From contig CACBCS010000005.1 of the NCBI GenBank assembly GCA_902537815.1, positions 29,730 to 93,729 of the forward strand: a stretch of 64,000 bases of DNA. Direction: 5' to 3'. Positions 10,708-18,630 of this stretch are shown in pieces (positions within the stretch are counted from its first letter, which is position 1; each line of letters begins with the position of its first letter). The notes under the pieces were generated by a model. That model had not been told where the DNA came from, ran no database searches, and worked only from the letters and a program-made list of their open reading frames with translations. Position numbers and translations under genes: made by a program. This DNA is from an uncultured Pseudohongiella sp. (GTDB taxonomy: Bacteria > Pseudomonadota > Gammaproteobacteria > Pseudomonadales > Pseudohongiellaceae).

Positions 10708-11292
10708 GTGAACCCAAAAGTAACTCGTCGACGCTTCATCAAAGGAGTCGTTGCCTCTGGTGCGGCGGCCACGACCACAGGAATGTGGTACGCGGCCAAT
10801 GGCCAGGACCGACCCGGCGGTGCGGTTGAGCGTTTGATCAGAATCAATGTCAATGGCCAGATGCGCAGCGTTGATGTGGCCCCTCAGGAAACTCTGGCGT
10901 CCACACTCCGCTACAAACTCGGGCTGACCGGCACCAAGCTTGGTTGCAACCGCGGCGAATGCGGCGCCTGCACCGTGGTGGTGGACGACGTCGCCACCTA
11001 CGCCTGTTCGGTGCTCACGCATTCAATGAAGAATGCCCGCATCGAAACAGTCGAAGGATTGGAATCGCCGAATGGTGATCTGCACCCGGTGCAGCAGGCC
11101 TTCGTTGAGGAGCTGTCACCGCAGTGCGGATACTGCACGCCTGGACAGGTCATGGCGGCAGTCGCCCTGCTTCGTGAAAACCCCAACCCAACGCGAGAGG
11201 AGGCACGACATGCCATGTCCGGCAACATCTGTCGCTGCGGCTCTTATGACTCTTACCTCGATGGCGTCATGCGCGCCGTACAACTAGGATAA
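10708..11292 (+). CDS. Molybdenum hydroxylase 2Fe-2S subunit, Tat-exported
   Basis: A 194-aa small subunit of the xanthine dehydrogenase/aldehyde oxidoreductase family. A twin-arginine signal (TRRRFIKG at residues 6-13, then a hydrophobic stretch) indicates folded export to the periplasm. The plant-type [2Fe-2S] ligands are C80, C85, C88 and C100. The second cluster uses C140, C143, C175 and C177 in the order typical for the family. Role: it passes electrons from the Mo centre to the FAD subunit. The start is GTG, with GGAGG 12 bp upstream. The Mo subunit follows after 5 bp. The layout resembles the E. coli periplasmic aldehyde oxidoreductase PaoA; the substrate is unproven. Confidence 0.92.
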   Translation: MNPKVTRRRFIKGVVASGAAATTTGMWYAANGQDRPGGAVERLIRINVNGQMRSVDVAPQETLASTLRYKLGLTGTKLGCNRGECGACTVVVDDVATYACSVLTHSMKNARIETVEGLESPNGDLHPVQQAFVEELSPQCGYCTPGQVMAAVALLRENPNPTREEARHAMSGNICRCGSYDSYLDGVMRAVQLG

Positions 11293-11297
11293 TCATC

Positions 11298-13724
11298 ATG
11301 GCCTATATGCATATTGGTAAAGACTTCGTGCCGCCTGATGTACCTGGCAAGGTTACTGGCCGCATTAAATACGCAGAGGACTACACCCGCGAGGGCATGG
11401 TTTACTCCCGATTGCTCACCAGTCCTATTCCGCACGCCCGGGTGCTCGATATCGACGCTTCCGAGGCGCTGGCAATGGACGGAGTGTTCGGCATTCTGAC
11501 GGCCGACGATGTGTATCCCGACGGAGAGCCGCAGAGCACAGGTCTGAAAATACTGACCAACGAACCGACCCTGGTCGGTGAGCCTATTCTGGCCTTGGCC
11601 GCGATTGACGAAAAAACTGCCGAAACAGCTATTTCGCGGATCAATGTCACTTTTGAGCGTCTGCCTTTCGTGCTGGATCCTCTTGACAGTCTCGCAGAAG
11701 GAGGAGCGAACGCTTACCCCGGCGATCAGAACACTTTCGTGTTCCGACAGGGCTTTGCCACGGAGAAGTGGACTGAGGATCAGGTTGCGAGTTTCCGGGC
11801 AGGCAACGAACCGACCGCGGAGGCTCAGCAAACCTGGTCCCTGGGCGATCTCGAGGCAGGCTTTGCGGCTTCAGAGTTCGTCTATGAAACCACGTTTACG
11901 ACGGCGGGCTATCCCCATCACTCGATGGAGCCGCGCAGCGCCATGGCCTACTGGGAAGATGGCAAGCTCTACCTGCATGGTACGTCCCAGTCTTTGACGG
12001 CGCTGGCAGACGGGATGGCGCCGATCATCGGTGTGCCGAAGGAAGACATCGTCTTCATTAACGCGGCAACCGGTGGCGGCTTCGGGCAGCGTGCCCGCGC
12101 AAACAGCATTCCGAGCATGGCCATACCGGCTAAGTTGTCCCAGAAAATAAATCGTCCTGTGATGATGCGAATCACCCGTGAAGAGGAATTCACGATTGGT
12201 GGTGCGCGTCAGGGATTCCAGGGCTGGATTAAAGCGGGCTTCAAGCCTGATGGTGTCATGTCAGCCTGTGATCTCTACATCATTTCTGACAACGGCGGCA
12301 AAGGGGGAGGCGGCGACGCTTCGTCGGCTGCTGACTGTATTGACGTGCTCTACCAGCCAGATGCCCTGCGTTTCCGCGGAACCTCGATAGGCAGTAACAC
12401 TGCACATCGTGGTGCTCAGCGTGGACCGGGCCAGAATCAGATTGCTCCGATCATTGCGCCGATTCTTGACAAGGCCGCAGACGCGCTTGGTATCAGCCGG
12501 CTGGAGATACGTAAAATTAATGCGCCGCGCAACGGCGATGTGGCAGGGCCGCGACAAACGCCTTTCACATCAGCCTACGTGCCAGAGTCCCTGGACATGG
12601 CGACGCGGCAGTTCGACTGGGAAGGCCGCCAGGCCCGCAGACGACAGCGCAATGGCAGCAAAGTGATTGGTCTTGGTCTGGGCCAGGGCTACCACAATGC
12701 CGGGCGCAGCGGTATGGACGGCATCGTGACCATGGGAACCGATGGCAGGCTGAAAATACATAATGGCGTCGGCAATCTGGGAACCTACTCCTATGCCTCG
12801 ACATCACGTGCGGCTGCCGAAGTTCTGAAAATGCCGTGGGAAAACTGCGACATTCTCAATGTCCGCACTGACAACCACCTCCCGATCACGTCACCGCAGG
12901 ATGGCAGTAATTCCATCTTCACCAACACCCGTACGATGTTCGGTGCTGCGACTGACATGCTAAACAAGATGAAGGAGATCGCTGCGACCGATCTGGGCGG
13001 TGATCCCGCGGACTACGATGTCTCCAATGAGCGGGTACACCAGATCGCCGACGAATCAATCGGCTACACCTATGCTGAGGTTGCGCAGCGTGCCACGGAG
13101 CTTGGTGGCAAATTCACCGGTGAGGCAGATCTGCCGGAAGAGCTTGCTGAGTGGACCCAGATATCTGTGTCACGGCTAGCCGGCTCTGCCTTTATGGGCG
13201 TGTATCACGACCCGCGGCACGAAGGAAACCCGCCGGGATTCACGGTGACCTGTTGCGAAATCGAGCTGGATCTGGAAACCGGCAAGTATGAGATTCTCGA
13301 CATGGTGACCATTGCTGAATCAGGCACCATCGTTCACCCACAGGGTATGGAAAACCAGCTGGTAGGCGGAGCTGTCTGGGGAATCGGGTTGTCTGGCTAC
13401 GAGCGTCATCTGTATGACCCTCAAAACGGCCTGCCCGCTTCGACCGGATACTGGCAGAGTAAGGTGCCAACCTATCTCGATACCCCTGTGAAAATCGGTA
13501 CCGGCTGGGTCGATCTGCCGGATCCTGAAAATCCGGTTGGAGCCCGAGGAATCGGCGAGCCCTCCATGGGTGCAGTGTCTGCAGCGTTGACTGCCGCGAT
13601 TACTGATGCGCTGGACGGTCACCATTTCGCGACGGCGCCAATTACGGCTGACATGATTATTAATCACTTGGCAGGCACTGAAGAAAACGCAGCGCCGCTT
13701 GCTCAGAACAACTTCAGAGGTTGA
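11298..13724 (+). CDS. Molybdenum hydroxylase molybdopterin-binding subunit
   Basis: An 808-aa catalytic subunit. The N-terminal domain contains GKVTGRIKYAEDY, typical of the aldehyde oxidase/xanthine dehydrogenase a/b hammerhead. Cofactor-binding motifs include ATGGGFGQRA near residue 255 and HRGAQRGPGQNQ near 370. The C-terminal GARGIGEPSMGA carries the catalytic glutamate (E754), which activates water at the Mo centre. It has no signal of its own, so it probably crosses the membrane with the Tat-tagged small subunit. Family knowledge: it hydroxylates aldehydes or heterocycles with water as oxygen donor. The stop codon lies one base before the start of the FAD subunit, so the genes are tightly coupled. 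Confidence 0.94.
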   Translation: MAYMHIGKDFVPPDVPGKVTGRIKYAEDYTREGMVYSRLLTSPIPHARVLDIDASEALAMDGVFGILTADDVYPDGEPQSTGLKILTNEPTLVGEPILALAAIDEKTAETAISRINVTFERLPFVLDPLDSLAEGGANAYPGDQNTFVFRQGFATEKWTEDQVASFRAGNEPTAEAQQTWSLGDLEAGFAASEFVYETTFTTAGYPHHSMEPRSAMAYWEDGKLYLHGTSQSLTALADGMAPIIGVPKEDIVFINAATGGGFGQRARANSIPSMAIPAKLSQKINRPVMMRITREEEFTIGGARQGFQGWIKAGFKPDGVMSACDLYIISDNGGKGGGGDASSAADCIDVLYQPDALRFRGTSIGSNTAHRGAQRGPGQNQIAPIIAPILDKAADALGISRLEIRKINAPRNGDVAGPRQTPFTSAYVPESLDMATRQFDWEGRQARRRQRNGSKVIGLGLGQGYHNAGRSGMDGIVTMGTDGRLKIHNGVGNLGTYSYASTSRAAAEVLKMPWENCDILNVRTDNHLPITSPQDGSNSIFTNTRTMFGAATDMLNKMKEIAATDLGGDPADYDVSNERVHQIADESIGYTYAEVAQRATELGGKFTGEADLPEELAEWTQISVSRLAGSAFMGVYHDPRHEGNPPGFTVTCCEIELDLETGKYEILDMVTIAESGTIVHPQGMENQLVGGAVWGIGLSGYERHLYDPQNGLPASTGYWQSKVPTYLDTPVKIGTGWVDLPDPENPVGARGIGEPSMGAVSAALTAAITDALDGHHFATAPITADMIINHLAGTEENAAPLAQNNFRG

Positions 13725-13725
13725 T

Positions 13726-14721
13726 ATGGTAGCGACATCACACGACGTAATGCCTGATATTGAGCTTTATCAGCCTACTGATGAAGCAAACGCCCTGGCA
13801 TTGGCAAACACACTTGGCAGCGATGGCTGGCTCCTCGCTGGCGGCCAGGATACCTTCGGCTGGCTAAAGGACCGCAACAAGGCGCCCGGCGCTATGATCG
13901 AATTGACTCAGATCGATGCCTGGAAAGGCATTCGGGAGACCGCTGATGGCGTTGAGATTGGCGCAGTCACGACGCTCACTGAGATCGCCAACAATCCGAT
14001 CATCCGGGAACGTTATGGCGTGCTGGCGCAGGCTGCTGGAGTAGTTGCCAGTCCCCAGATTCGCAACGTGGGTACTCTAGGCGGCAATTTGAATCAGGAT
14101 GCACGGTGCTGGTACTACCGCCGGGGCCTGGACTGCTATCGAGCTGGTGGCAATATCTGCTATGCAGACTCTCCGGAAGGTCTGAATCGCGAGCACGCCA
14201 TCTTCGGCGCGAGTCGCTGTGTGGCGGTAAGCCCTTCTGATACAGCGCCAACACTCGTTGCTCTTGACGCTACTATGGTGATCGCCAGCCAGAATGGCAC
14301 CCGCACAATGTCTGCGCAGGATTTCTTTATTGGTCCTGATCGCGACATTCGCAGCATGACTGCACTTGATGACGGAGAGATTCTCACTGCTGTCAGGTTG
14401 CCTGCAGCCTGGGCTAACGCTGAGTTTTATTTCGAGAAGGTTGCCGACCGGAACGTGTGGGACTTTGCCCTGACCAGTGTTGCCGCAGTTATGAAGGTGT
14501 CAGGTGGCACTATCGAAGATGCGAGGATTGCCTGCGGCGCCGTAGAGTGTGTGCCGCGCCGACTGGAAGCGGTCGAAAATGCCATACGGGGCCAGCAACG
14601 CTCAGATGAGCTGGGTGCACGGGCAGGTGAGTTGGCAGTTGAGGGCGCACGTCCGCTCAACTACAACAACTTCAAAGTGCCTCTCATGGCTAATCTGGTT
14701 GCCCGAGCCGTCCGGGGTTAG
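13726..14721 (+). CDS. Molybdenum hydroxylase FAD subunit with extra Fe-S insert
   Basis: A 331-aa medium subunit (CO dehydrogenase flavoprotein family). FAD motifs are LAGGQDTFGWLKDR near residues 37-50 and RNVGTLGGNL near 112-121. An insert carries four cysteines, C128, C137, C145 and C165, in the arrangement known from E. coli PaoB, which holds a [4Fe-4S] cluster; a cluster here is inferred by analogy. The ATG at 13726 was chosen because AGAGG lies just upstream and the previous stop is at 13722-13724. No export signal is visible, in keeping with co-export with the Tat-tagged subunit. Confidence 0.92.
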   Translation: MVATSHDVMPDIELYQPTDEANALALANTLGSDGWLLAGGQDTFGWLKDRNKAPGAMIELTQIDAWKGIRETADGVEIGAVTTLTEIANNPIIRERYGVLAQAAGVVASPQIRNVGTLGGNLNQDARCWYYRRGLDCYRAGGNICYADSPEGLNREHAIFGASRCVAVSPSDTAPTLVALDATMVIASQNGTRTMSAQDFFIGPDRDIRSMTALDDGEILTAVRLPAAWANAEFYFEKVADRNVWDFALTSVAAVMKVSGGTIEDARIACGAVECVPRRLEAVENAIRGQQRSDELGARAGELAVEGARPLNYNNFKVPLMANLVARAVRG

Positions 14722-14746
14722 CCTCTGGACCGGCGGTCAGTCCTGA

Positions 14747-14776
14747 CCCGCTGGTGCCGGCATCGGAGCCAGCGGG
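14747..14776 (+). terminator. GC-rich hairpin between FAD and cytochrome b genes
   Basis: An 8-bp stem (CCCGCTGG with CCAGCGGG) and a 14-base loop, 25 bp after the FAD-subunit stop. There is no T-run, so it may trim or stabilise the upstream message and set different levels for the cytochrome gene, rather than terminate. Confidence 0.3.
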
Positions 14777-14871
14777 CGCGACAGCCGCACTCAGGCTGGA
14801 TCGCAGATAAAAAGAAAAATCACAATAACAGAACAAAAAAAACAGCAGCAGCATAAAAAGAGGGTAGTACA

Positions 14872-15639
14872 GTGGGAGAAATAGTCCGCTATAAACGTGA
14901 TGTTTGGGGCGAGGAAGTTATCCTCGGTGTTTCCTGGGACTTGCTTTGGGTGGTTGCCGTTGCGGTGCTGGTTCTTCTGGCTGCCCATGCCATTGTTATG
15001 GCTGCGCTTGCCAAGAAAGATCTCGACCGACCCACTGCTGAGGGCCGGCGGGTGGTGCGCCATGAATCGATTGACCGCACTTTTCACTGGCTGATGGCCG
15101 TCAGCATATTTGTCCTGATTTTTACCGGTACAGCGCCGATACTGGGGCTACGGATAGCTTGGCTCAACATCCACTGGATCAGCGGTCTGCTTCTGACGTT
15201 CCTGATTGTTGCGCACATTATCCGGTCGATGTTCTGGCAGGATCTCAAGTCCATGCTGCTCACACCCAAGGATTTTTCGGAGCCTTTCGATTCGACTTCC
15301 AAGCCGGGTAAATACTACTTTGAGCAGAAAGGTATGCACTGGGCCGCTACGGTGGTGGTTCTCGCGGTTATTGTCACCGGTGTACTGATGTTCATGCAGA
15401 TAGATACGCCGTTCTGGAATAGAACCAACAGCATGCCGGAAGATCAGCTGGGTCTGGTATTTTTGCTCCACGGTCTGTCGACTCTGGCGCTGGTTGCGCT
15501 GGCCTCGACTCACATCTATTTCGCCTTGCGACCGGAGAAGATTTTTTATACCCGTTCCATGCTGGCCGGCTGGATGTCTGAGGATGAAATGGCTGCGAAC
15601 CACGACCCAGCCAAATGGACGCCTAAAGAGGCTGAGTGA
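14872..15639 (+). CDS. Cytochrome b subunit (formate dehydrogenase gamma-like)
   Basis: A 255-aa membrane protein with about five hydrophobic helices, of the cytochrome b561/formate dehydrogenase gamma type. Likely haem-ligand histidines lie in RHESIDRTFHWLM near residues 64-76, in NIHWISG and IVAHIIR near 104-122, and in the C-terminal helices (LLHGLS, STHIYF). Inferred role: anchoring the periplasmic Mo-hydroxylase and passing its electrons to quinone. It starts with GTG after an A-rich leader 150 bp downstream of the FAD gene, and it is closed off by a strong terminator, which places it as the last gene of this operon. Partner identity rests on position only. Confidence 0.85.
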   Translation: MGEIVRYKRDVWGEEVILGVSWDLLWVVAVAVLVLLAAHAIVMAALAKKDLDRPTAEGRRVVRHESIDRTFHWLMAVSIFVLIFTGTAPILGLRIAWLNIHWISGLLLTFLIVAHIIRSMFWQDLKSMLLTPKDFSEPFDSTSKPGKYYFEQKGMHWAATVVVLAVIVTGVLMFMQIDTPFWNRTNSMPEDQLGLVFLLHGLSTLALVALASTHIYFALRPEKIFYTRSMLAGWMSEDEMAANHDPAKWTPKEAE

Positions 15640-15695
15640 GCTGCAGGCCGGAGACGCGACAGTGACTCCACCGGAATGCTTGTAATAGAAACCCG

Positions 15696-15732
15696 AAAGA
15701 GGTGTCAGGCCCGTTCTGACACCTCTTTTTTA
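15696..15732 (+). terminator. Rho-independent terminator of the Mo-hydroxylase operon
   Basis: A 13-bp perfect stem (AAAGAGGTGTCAG with CTGACACCTCTTT) and a 7-base loop, running into a T-run. It ends the operon 57 bp after the cytochrome b gene. Confidence 0.9.
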
Positions 15733-15772
15733 AATGTTTACTCTAACTTTTTACCCCTGAACGGAGAGACCT

Positions 15773-16183
15773 GTGGATCTTGCTGAAAGTATTGAAACCA
15801 TTGAAGCCGGCTATGAGTTTTTGCTGGCTTATGCGGCCCAGGGACGTCCTGCTGGCACAGAAACAGGGCCAGGCCCCCACGCCCGCCCGACTCTTGAAGG
15901 GATGCTTGAAGCTATGGTTCAGCTCGGCGATTCTCTGGCAGATCGGGAAGAGCCGTTCGAGCGAGTGATCGCTGAAGATTGCCGTAAGGCCGGCGCTGCC
16001 ATTGCTTTCCTGCTCAGTCAGGAAAAAATTGGGTCAGAAATTGTGGACAATCTGAATGCGTCAATCCATCTCCGGGCGGTGCTTACTGATCTGTTTCTTT
16101 ACAGCGAAGCTCTCGAGCCCAGCGCTGAAGAAACATCCCAATCTATGGCCTATGATGCCACTCAAGGTAATCCTGACGCCTAA
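15773..16183 (+). CDS. Hypothetical acidic soluble protein
   Basis: A 136-aa protein that I do not recognise. It is acidic and mostly helical in character, with no signal peptide or membrane segment. GTG start with ACGGAGAG about 7 bp upstream. It sits between the terminator of the Mo-hydroxylase operon and the desulfhydrase gene, 60 bp before the latter. A glycine/proline-rich loop (TGPGPHARP) near residues 30-40 may be a flexible segment. Function unknown. Confidence 0.65.
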   Translation: MDLAESIETIEAGYEFLLAYAAQGRPAGTETGPGPHARPTLEGMLEAMVQLGDSLADREEPFERVIAEDCRKAGAAIAFLLSQEKIGSEIVDNLNASIHLRAVLTDLFLYSEALEPSAEETSQSMAYDATQGNPDA

Positions 16184-16200
16184 TATTTCTGTCTTCTGAA

Positions 16201-16231
16201 CTACAAAAGGGGCAGTACGCGCTTTTTGTAG
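16201..16231. promoter_or_regulatory. Inverted repeat before desulfhydrase gene
   Basis: CTACAAAA and TTTTGTAG, perfect 8-bp arms separated by 15 bases, ending 12 bp before the ATG of the next gene. It overlaps the expected ribosome-binding area, so it could be an operator or a leader hairpin limiting translation. Confidence 0.35.
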
Positions 16232-16243
16232 GACTTATTTTCT

Positions 16244-17242
16244 ATGGTTAATTACCCTCGCAGACTGCAACTGGCCCGCCTTCCAACGCCGTTGACCCCA
16301 CTGACTCGATTCAAGATTCCCGGCGTGGATGCTGAAATCTGGATCAAGCGTGACGAGGTCACTGGAACCGAAGTCTCGGGGAATAAAATCCGTAAACTTG
16401 AATTTAACCTGGCAGATGCTTCAGAGCAGGGATGCAATACAGTCATCACTTGCGGCGGGATTCAGTCTAATCACTGCCGAGCCACCGCAGTGATGGGCGC
16501 GAGGCTGGGCTTGAAGGTTCATCTGCTGCTGCGCGGTGAAGAGCCGGAAGTTTCAACGGGCAACTTGCTGATGGATTATCTGTGTGGAGCCGAAGTCACC
16601 TTCATCCCGGAGAATGAATGGTCGGGGCACGCCGAGTACGCTGCTCGCTTGCAGGACAGTTATGCGTCCCATGGGGACCGGGCCCTGTTCATTCCCATCG
16701 GCGCCAGTGATGAGGTGGGCCTTTGGGGTTATATCGCCGCCTGCGAGGAACTGAAAGAGGATTTCGCCCAGCACGGTCTGACGCCTGATTATCTGGTCAC
16801 CGCTACCGGCTCTGGGGGAACGCAGGCGGGTTTGATCGTAGGTTCGCAGCTGTTTGATCTGCCGGCAGAAGTCAGAGCGTTTAACGTCAGTGACAGCGCC
16901 AGCTATTTTGATCGTAAGATTCGTGAAGACGTGTTGCTCTGGAAGCAGCGTTACAACATGGAGATCGATGAAAAAGCACTCGATATTCAAACTGTTGAGG
17001 GCTATCTCGGTGAAGCATACGGGGTCGCCGGGCCGGAGATATTCGACCTGATTGCAGAATTGGGTCGGACAGAAGGTTTGCTGCTCGACCCGGTATACAC
17101 GGGTAAAGCCTTTTACGGCATGGTGTCAGAGCTTGCGAAAGGCGAGGCTGGCCGCCTGCCCGGCGCGAGACAGGTTGTATTCGTGCATACCGGAGGGCTG
17201 TTCGGCCTGTTTCCACAACAGCATGGCTTCGCGTTCAATTAG
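16244..17242 (+). CDS. PLP-dependent D-cysteine desulfhydrase / ACC deaminase family
   Basis: A 332-aa fold-type II PLP enzyme. The PLP lysine is K51 in SGNKIRKLEF, the conserved serine lies in GGIQSNHCRA near residue 79, and the phosphate-binding loop TATGSGGTQAG lies near residues 186-196. Family members convert D-cysteine to pyruvate, sulfide and ammonia, or deaminate 1-aminocyclopropane-1-carboxylate; the sequence alone does not fix which. It is cytoplasmic, of normal length, and ATG-started. It is preceded by an inverted repeat and by a small unknown gene in the same direction. Confidence 0.88.
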   Translation: MVNYPRRLQLARLPTPLTPLTRFKIPGVDAEIWIKRDEVTGTEVSGNKIRKLEFNLADASEQGCNTVITCGGIQSNHCRATAVMGARLGLKVHLLLRGEEPEVSTGNLLMDYLCGAEVTFIPENEWSGHAEYAARLQDSYASHGDRALFIPIGASDEVGLWGYIAACEELKEDFAQHGLTPDYLVTATGSGGTQAGLIVGSQLFDLPAEVRAFNVSDSASYFDRKIREDVLLWKQRYNMEIDEKALDIQTVEGYLGEAYGVAGPEIFDLIAELGRTEGLLLDPVYTGKAFYGMVSELAKGEAGRLPGARQVVFVHTGGLFGLFPQQHGFAFN

Positions 17243-17398
17243 GGGCACTCCGGTCACTGAGCGCGCGAGCCCGGTAACCGCAAAGCGCCGGACAGAGCGG
17301 TACATCCAGTCCGTTTTGCTGCACAGAAACCGGGATCATGCCGGTCTCTGCGAGTAGCACGGATTGAAGACAGGGGATGATTCAAATTGGGAGTAGCA

Positions 17399-18613
17399 AT
17401 GGTAACGGGATCGGAAATGACTAGTATCAATGAGCCTGACAAGTCGGGCGCTCACATTCCGGCAGGAAAGCTGATCGCCGGCGTTTGTGTCGGTCTGGCA
17501 GCGATGGGGGCTCAGGCCCAACAGAGCGAAACGGACGGTTATGCGGGAGCGACCAGCGCCAATTATCAGGAAGCGGCCGCCAGCACGCAGTGGGATACCC
17601 GCTATGAAAACCAACTGCTCACCAACATCCTCCAGCTGATCACTGATGGGGCCCGTTCAGGTGAGGGTTATTTCAGTGCCGACGGAACCCAGTTCGTCTA
17701 TCAGGCGGAAATGCCGGGTAACCCGTTTTATCAGATATATCTTTTAGATCTGGAGTCCGGTAAATCCAACCGTGTTTCAACAGGCGTTGGTTTGACGACC
17801 TGTGCCTGGATTCACCCGACTTTGGACCGGATCATGTACGCATCTACCCACGAAGATCCGAATGCACTGGCAAAACAAGCTGAAGAACTGGCGATCAGAG
17901 CCAGCGGAGAAGCCCGTCCCTACGGCTGGGATTATGATCCGTCCTATGAGATCTACGCGGCTGACAGCGACGGCAGCAATCTCGTTAATCTGACTCACGC
18001 AGCCGGCTACGACGCCGAGGGTTCTTATTCGCCTGACGGGCGCACCATTCTGTTTGCATCGAATCGTGAGGCCTATGCCCGCCCTCTGAGTAAGGTAGAG
18101 CAAGGTCTGCTCGACGATGACGCCTCCTATTTCATGGATTTGTACGTCATGGACGCAGACGGAAGCAACGTGAAGCAGCTGACCTTTTCGCCCGGTTACG
18201 ATGGAGGCCCTTTCTATAACGCAGAGGGCACTAAGATATTGTGGCGCCGTTTCAACCCTGACGGCAACAGCGCGGAGATCTGGACCATGGACGCGGACGG
18301 CAGCAACCAGCGACAGCTTACCGCCAATGGAATGGTCAACTGGGGCCCCTATTATCACCCCAGTGGTGCCTACATTATCTACTCCAGCAATGTGCTCGGG
18401 CACGCTAATTTTGAATTATTCATGATTGATCCTGAGGGTAGCAGCGACCCGATCCGTGTCACCAATACTGACGGGACAGACATACTGCCGGTATTTTCGC
18501 CTGACGGTGAACGCCTTGCTTGGAGCACGACCCGCACACCCGGCGGTGCTTCCCAGATACATAGGGCGGACTGGGATCACGAGTTGGCTCTGGAATTACT
18601 GGGTCTGCAGTAA
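17399..18613 (+). CDS. Exported TolB-like beta-propeller protein (PD40 repeats)
   Basis: About 404 aa. An export signal with a late hydrophobic core (KLIAGVCVGLAAMGAQA, about residues 23-40) is followed by repeats of the TolB/WD40-like PD40 type: DSDGSNLVNLT, DADGSNVKQLT and DADGSNQRQLT, each followed by S-P-D-G-like turns. Such domains form six-bladed propellers that bind proteins or peptidoglycan-linked partners. The ATG at 17399 was chosen for the GGGAG just upstream; TTG at 17387 is an alternative. The next gene, a giant peptidase, starts 17 bp after its stop, so the two are probably co-expressed and may work together in peptide processing. Confidence 0.85.
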   Translation: MVTGSEMTSINEPDKSGAHIPAGKLIAGVCVGLAAMGAQAQQSETDGYAGATSANYQEAAASTQWDTRYENQLLTNILQLITDGARSGEGYFSADGTQFVYQAEMPGNPFYQIYLLDLESGKSNRVSTGVGLTTCAWIHPTLDRIMYASTHEDPNALAKQAEELAIRASGEARPYGWDYDPSYEIYAADSDGSNLVNLTHAAGYDAEGSYSPDGRTILFASNREAYARPLSKVEQGLLDDDASYFMDLYVMDADGSNVKQLTFSPGYDGGPFYNAEGTKILWRRFNPDGNSAEIWTMDADGSNQRQLTANGMVNWGPYYHPSGAYIIYSSNVLGHANFELFMIDPEGSSDPIRVTNTDGTDILPVFSPDGERLAWSTTRTPGGASQIHRADWDHELALELLGLQ

Positions 18614-18630
18614 TTCATCCGGCAGTCGCT

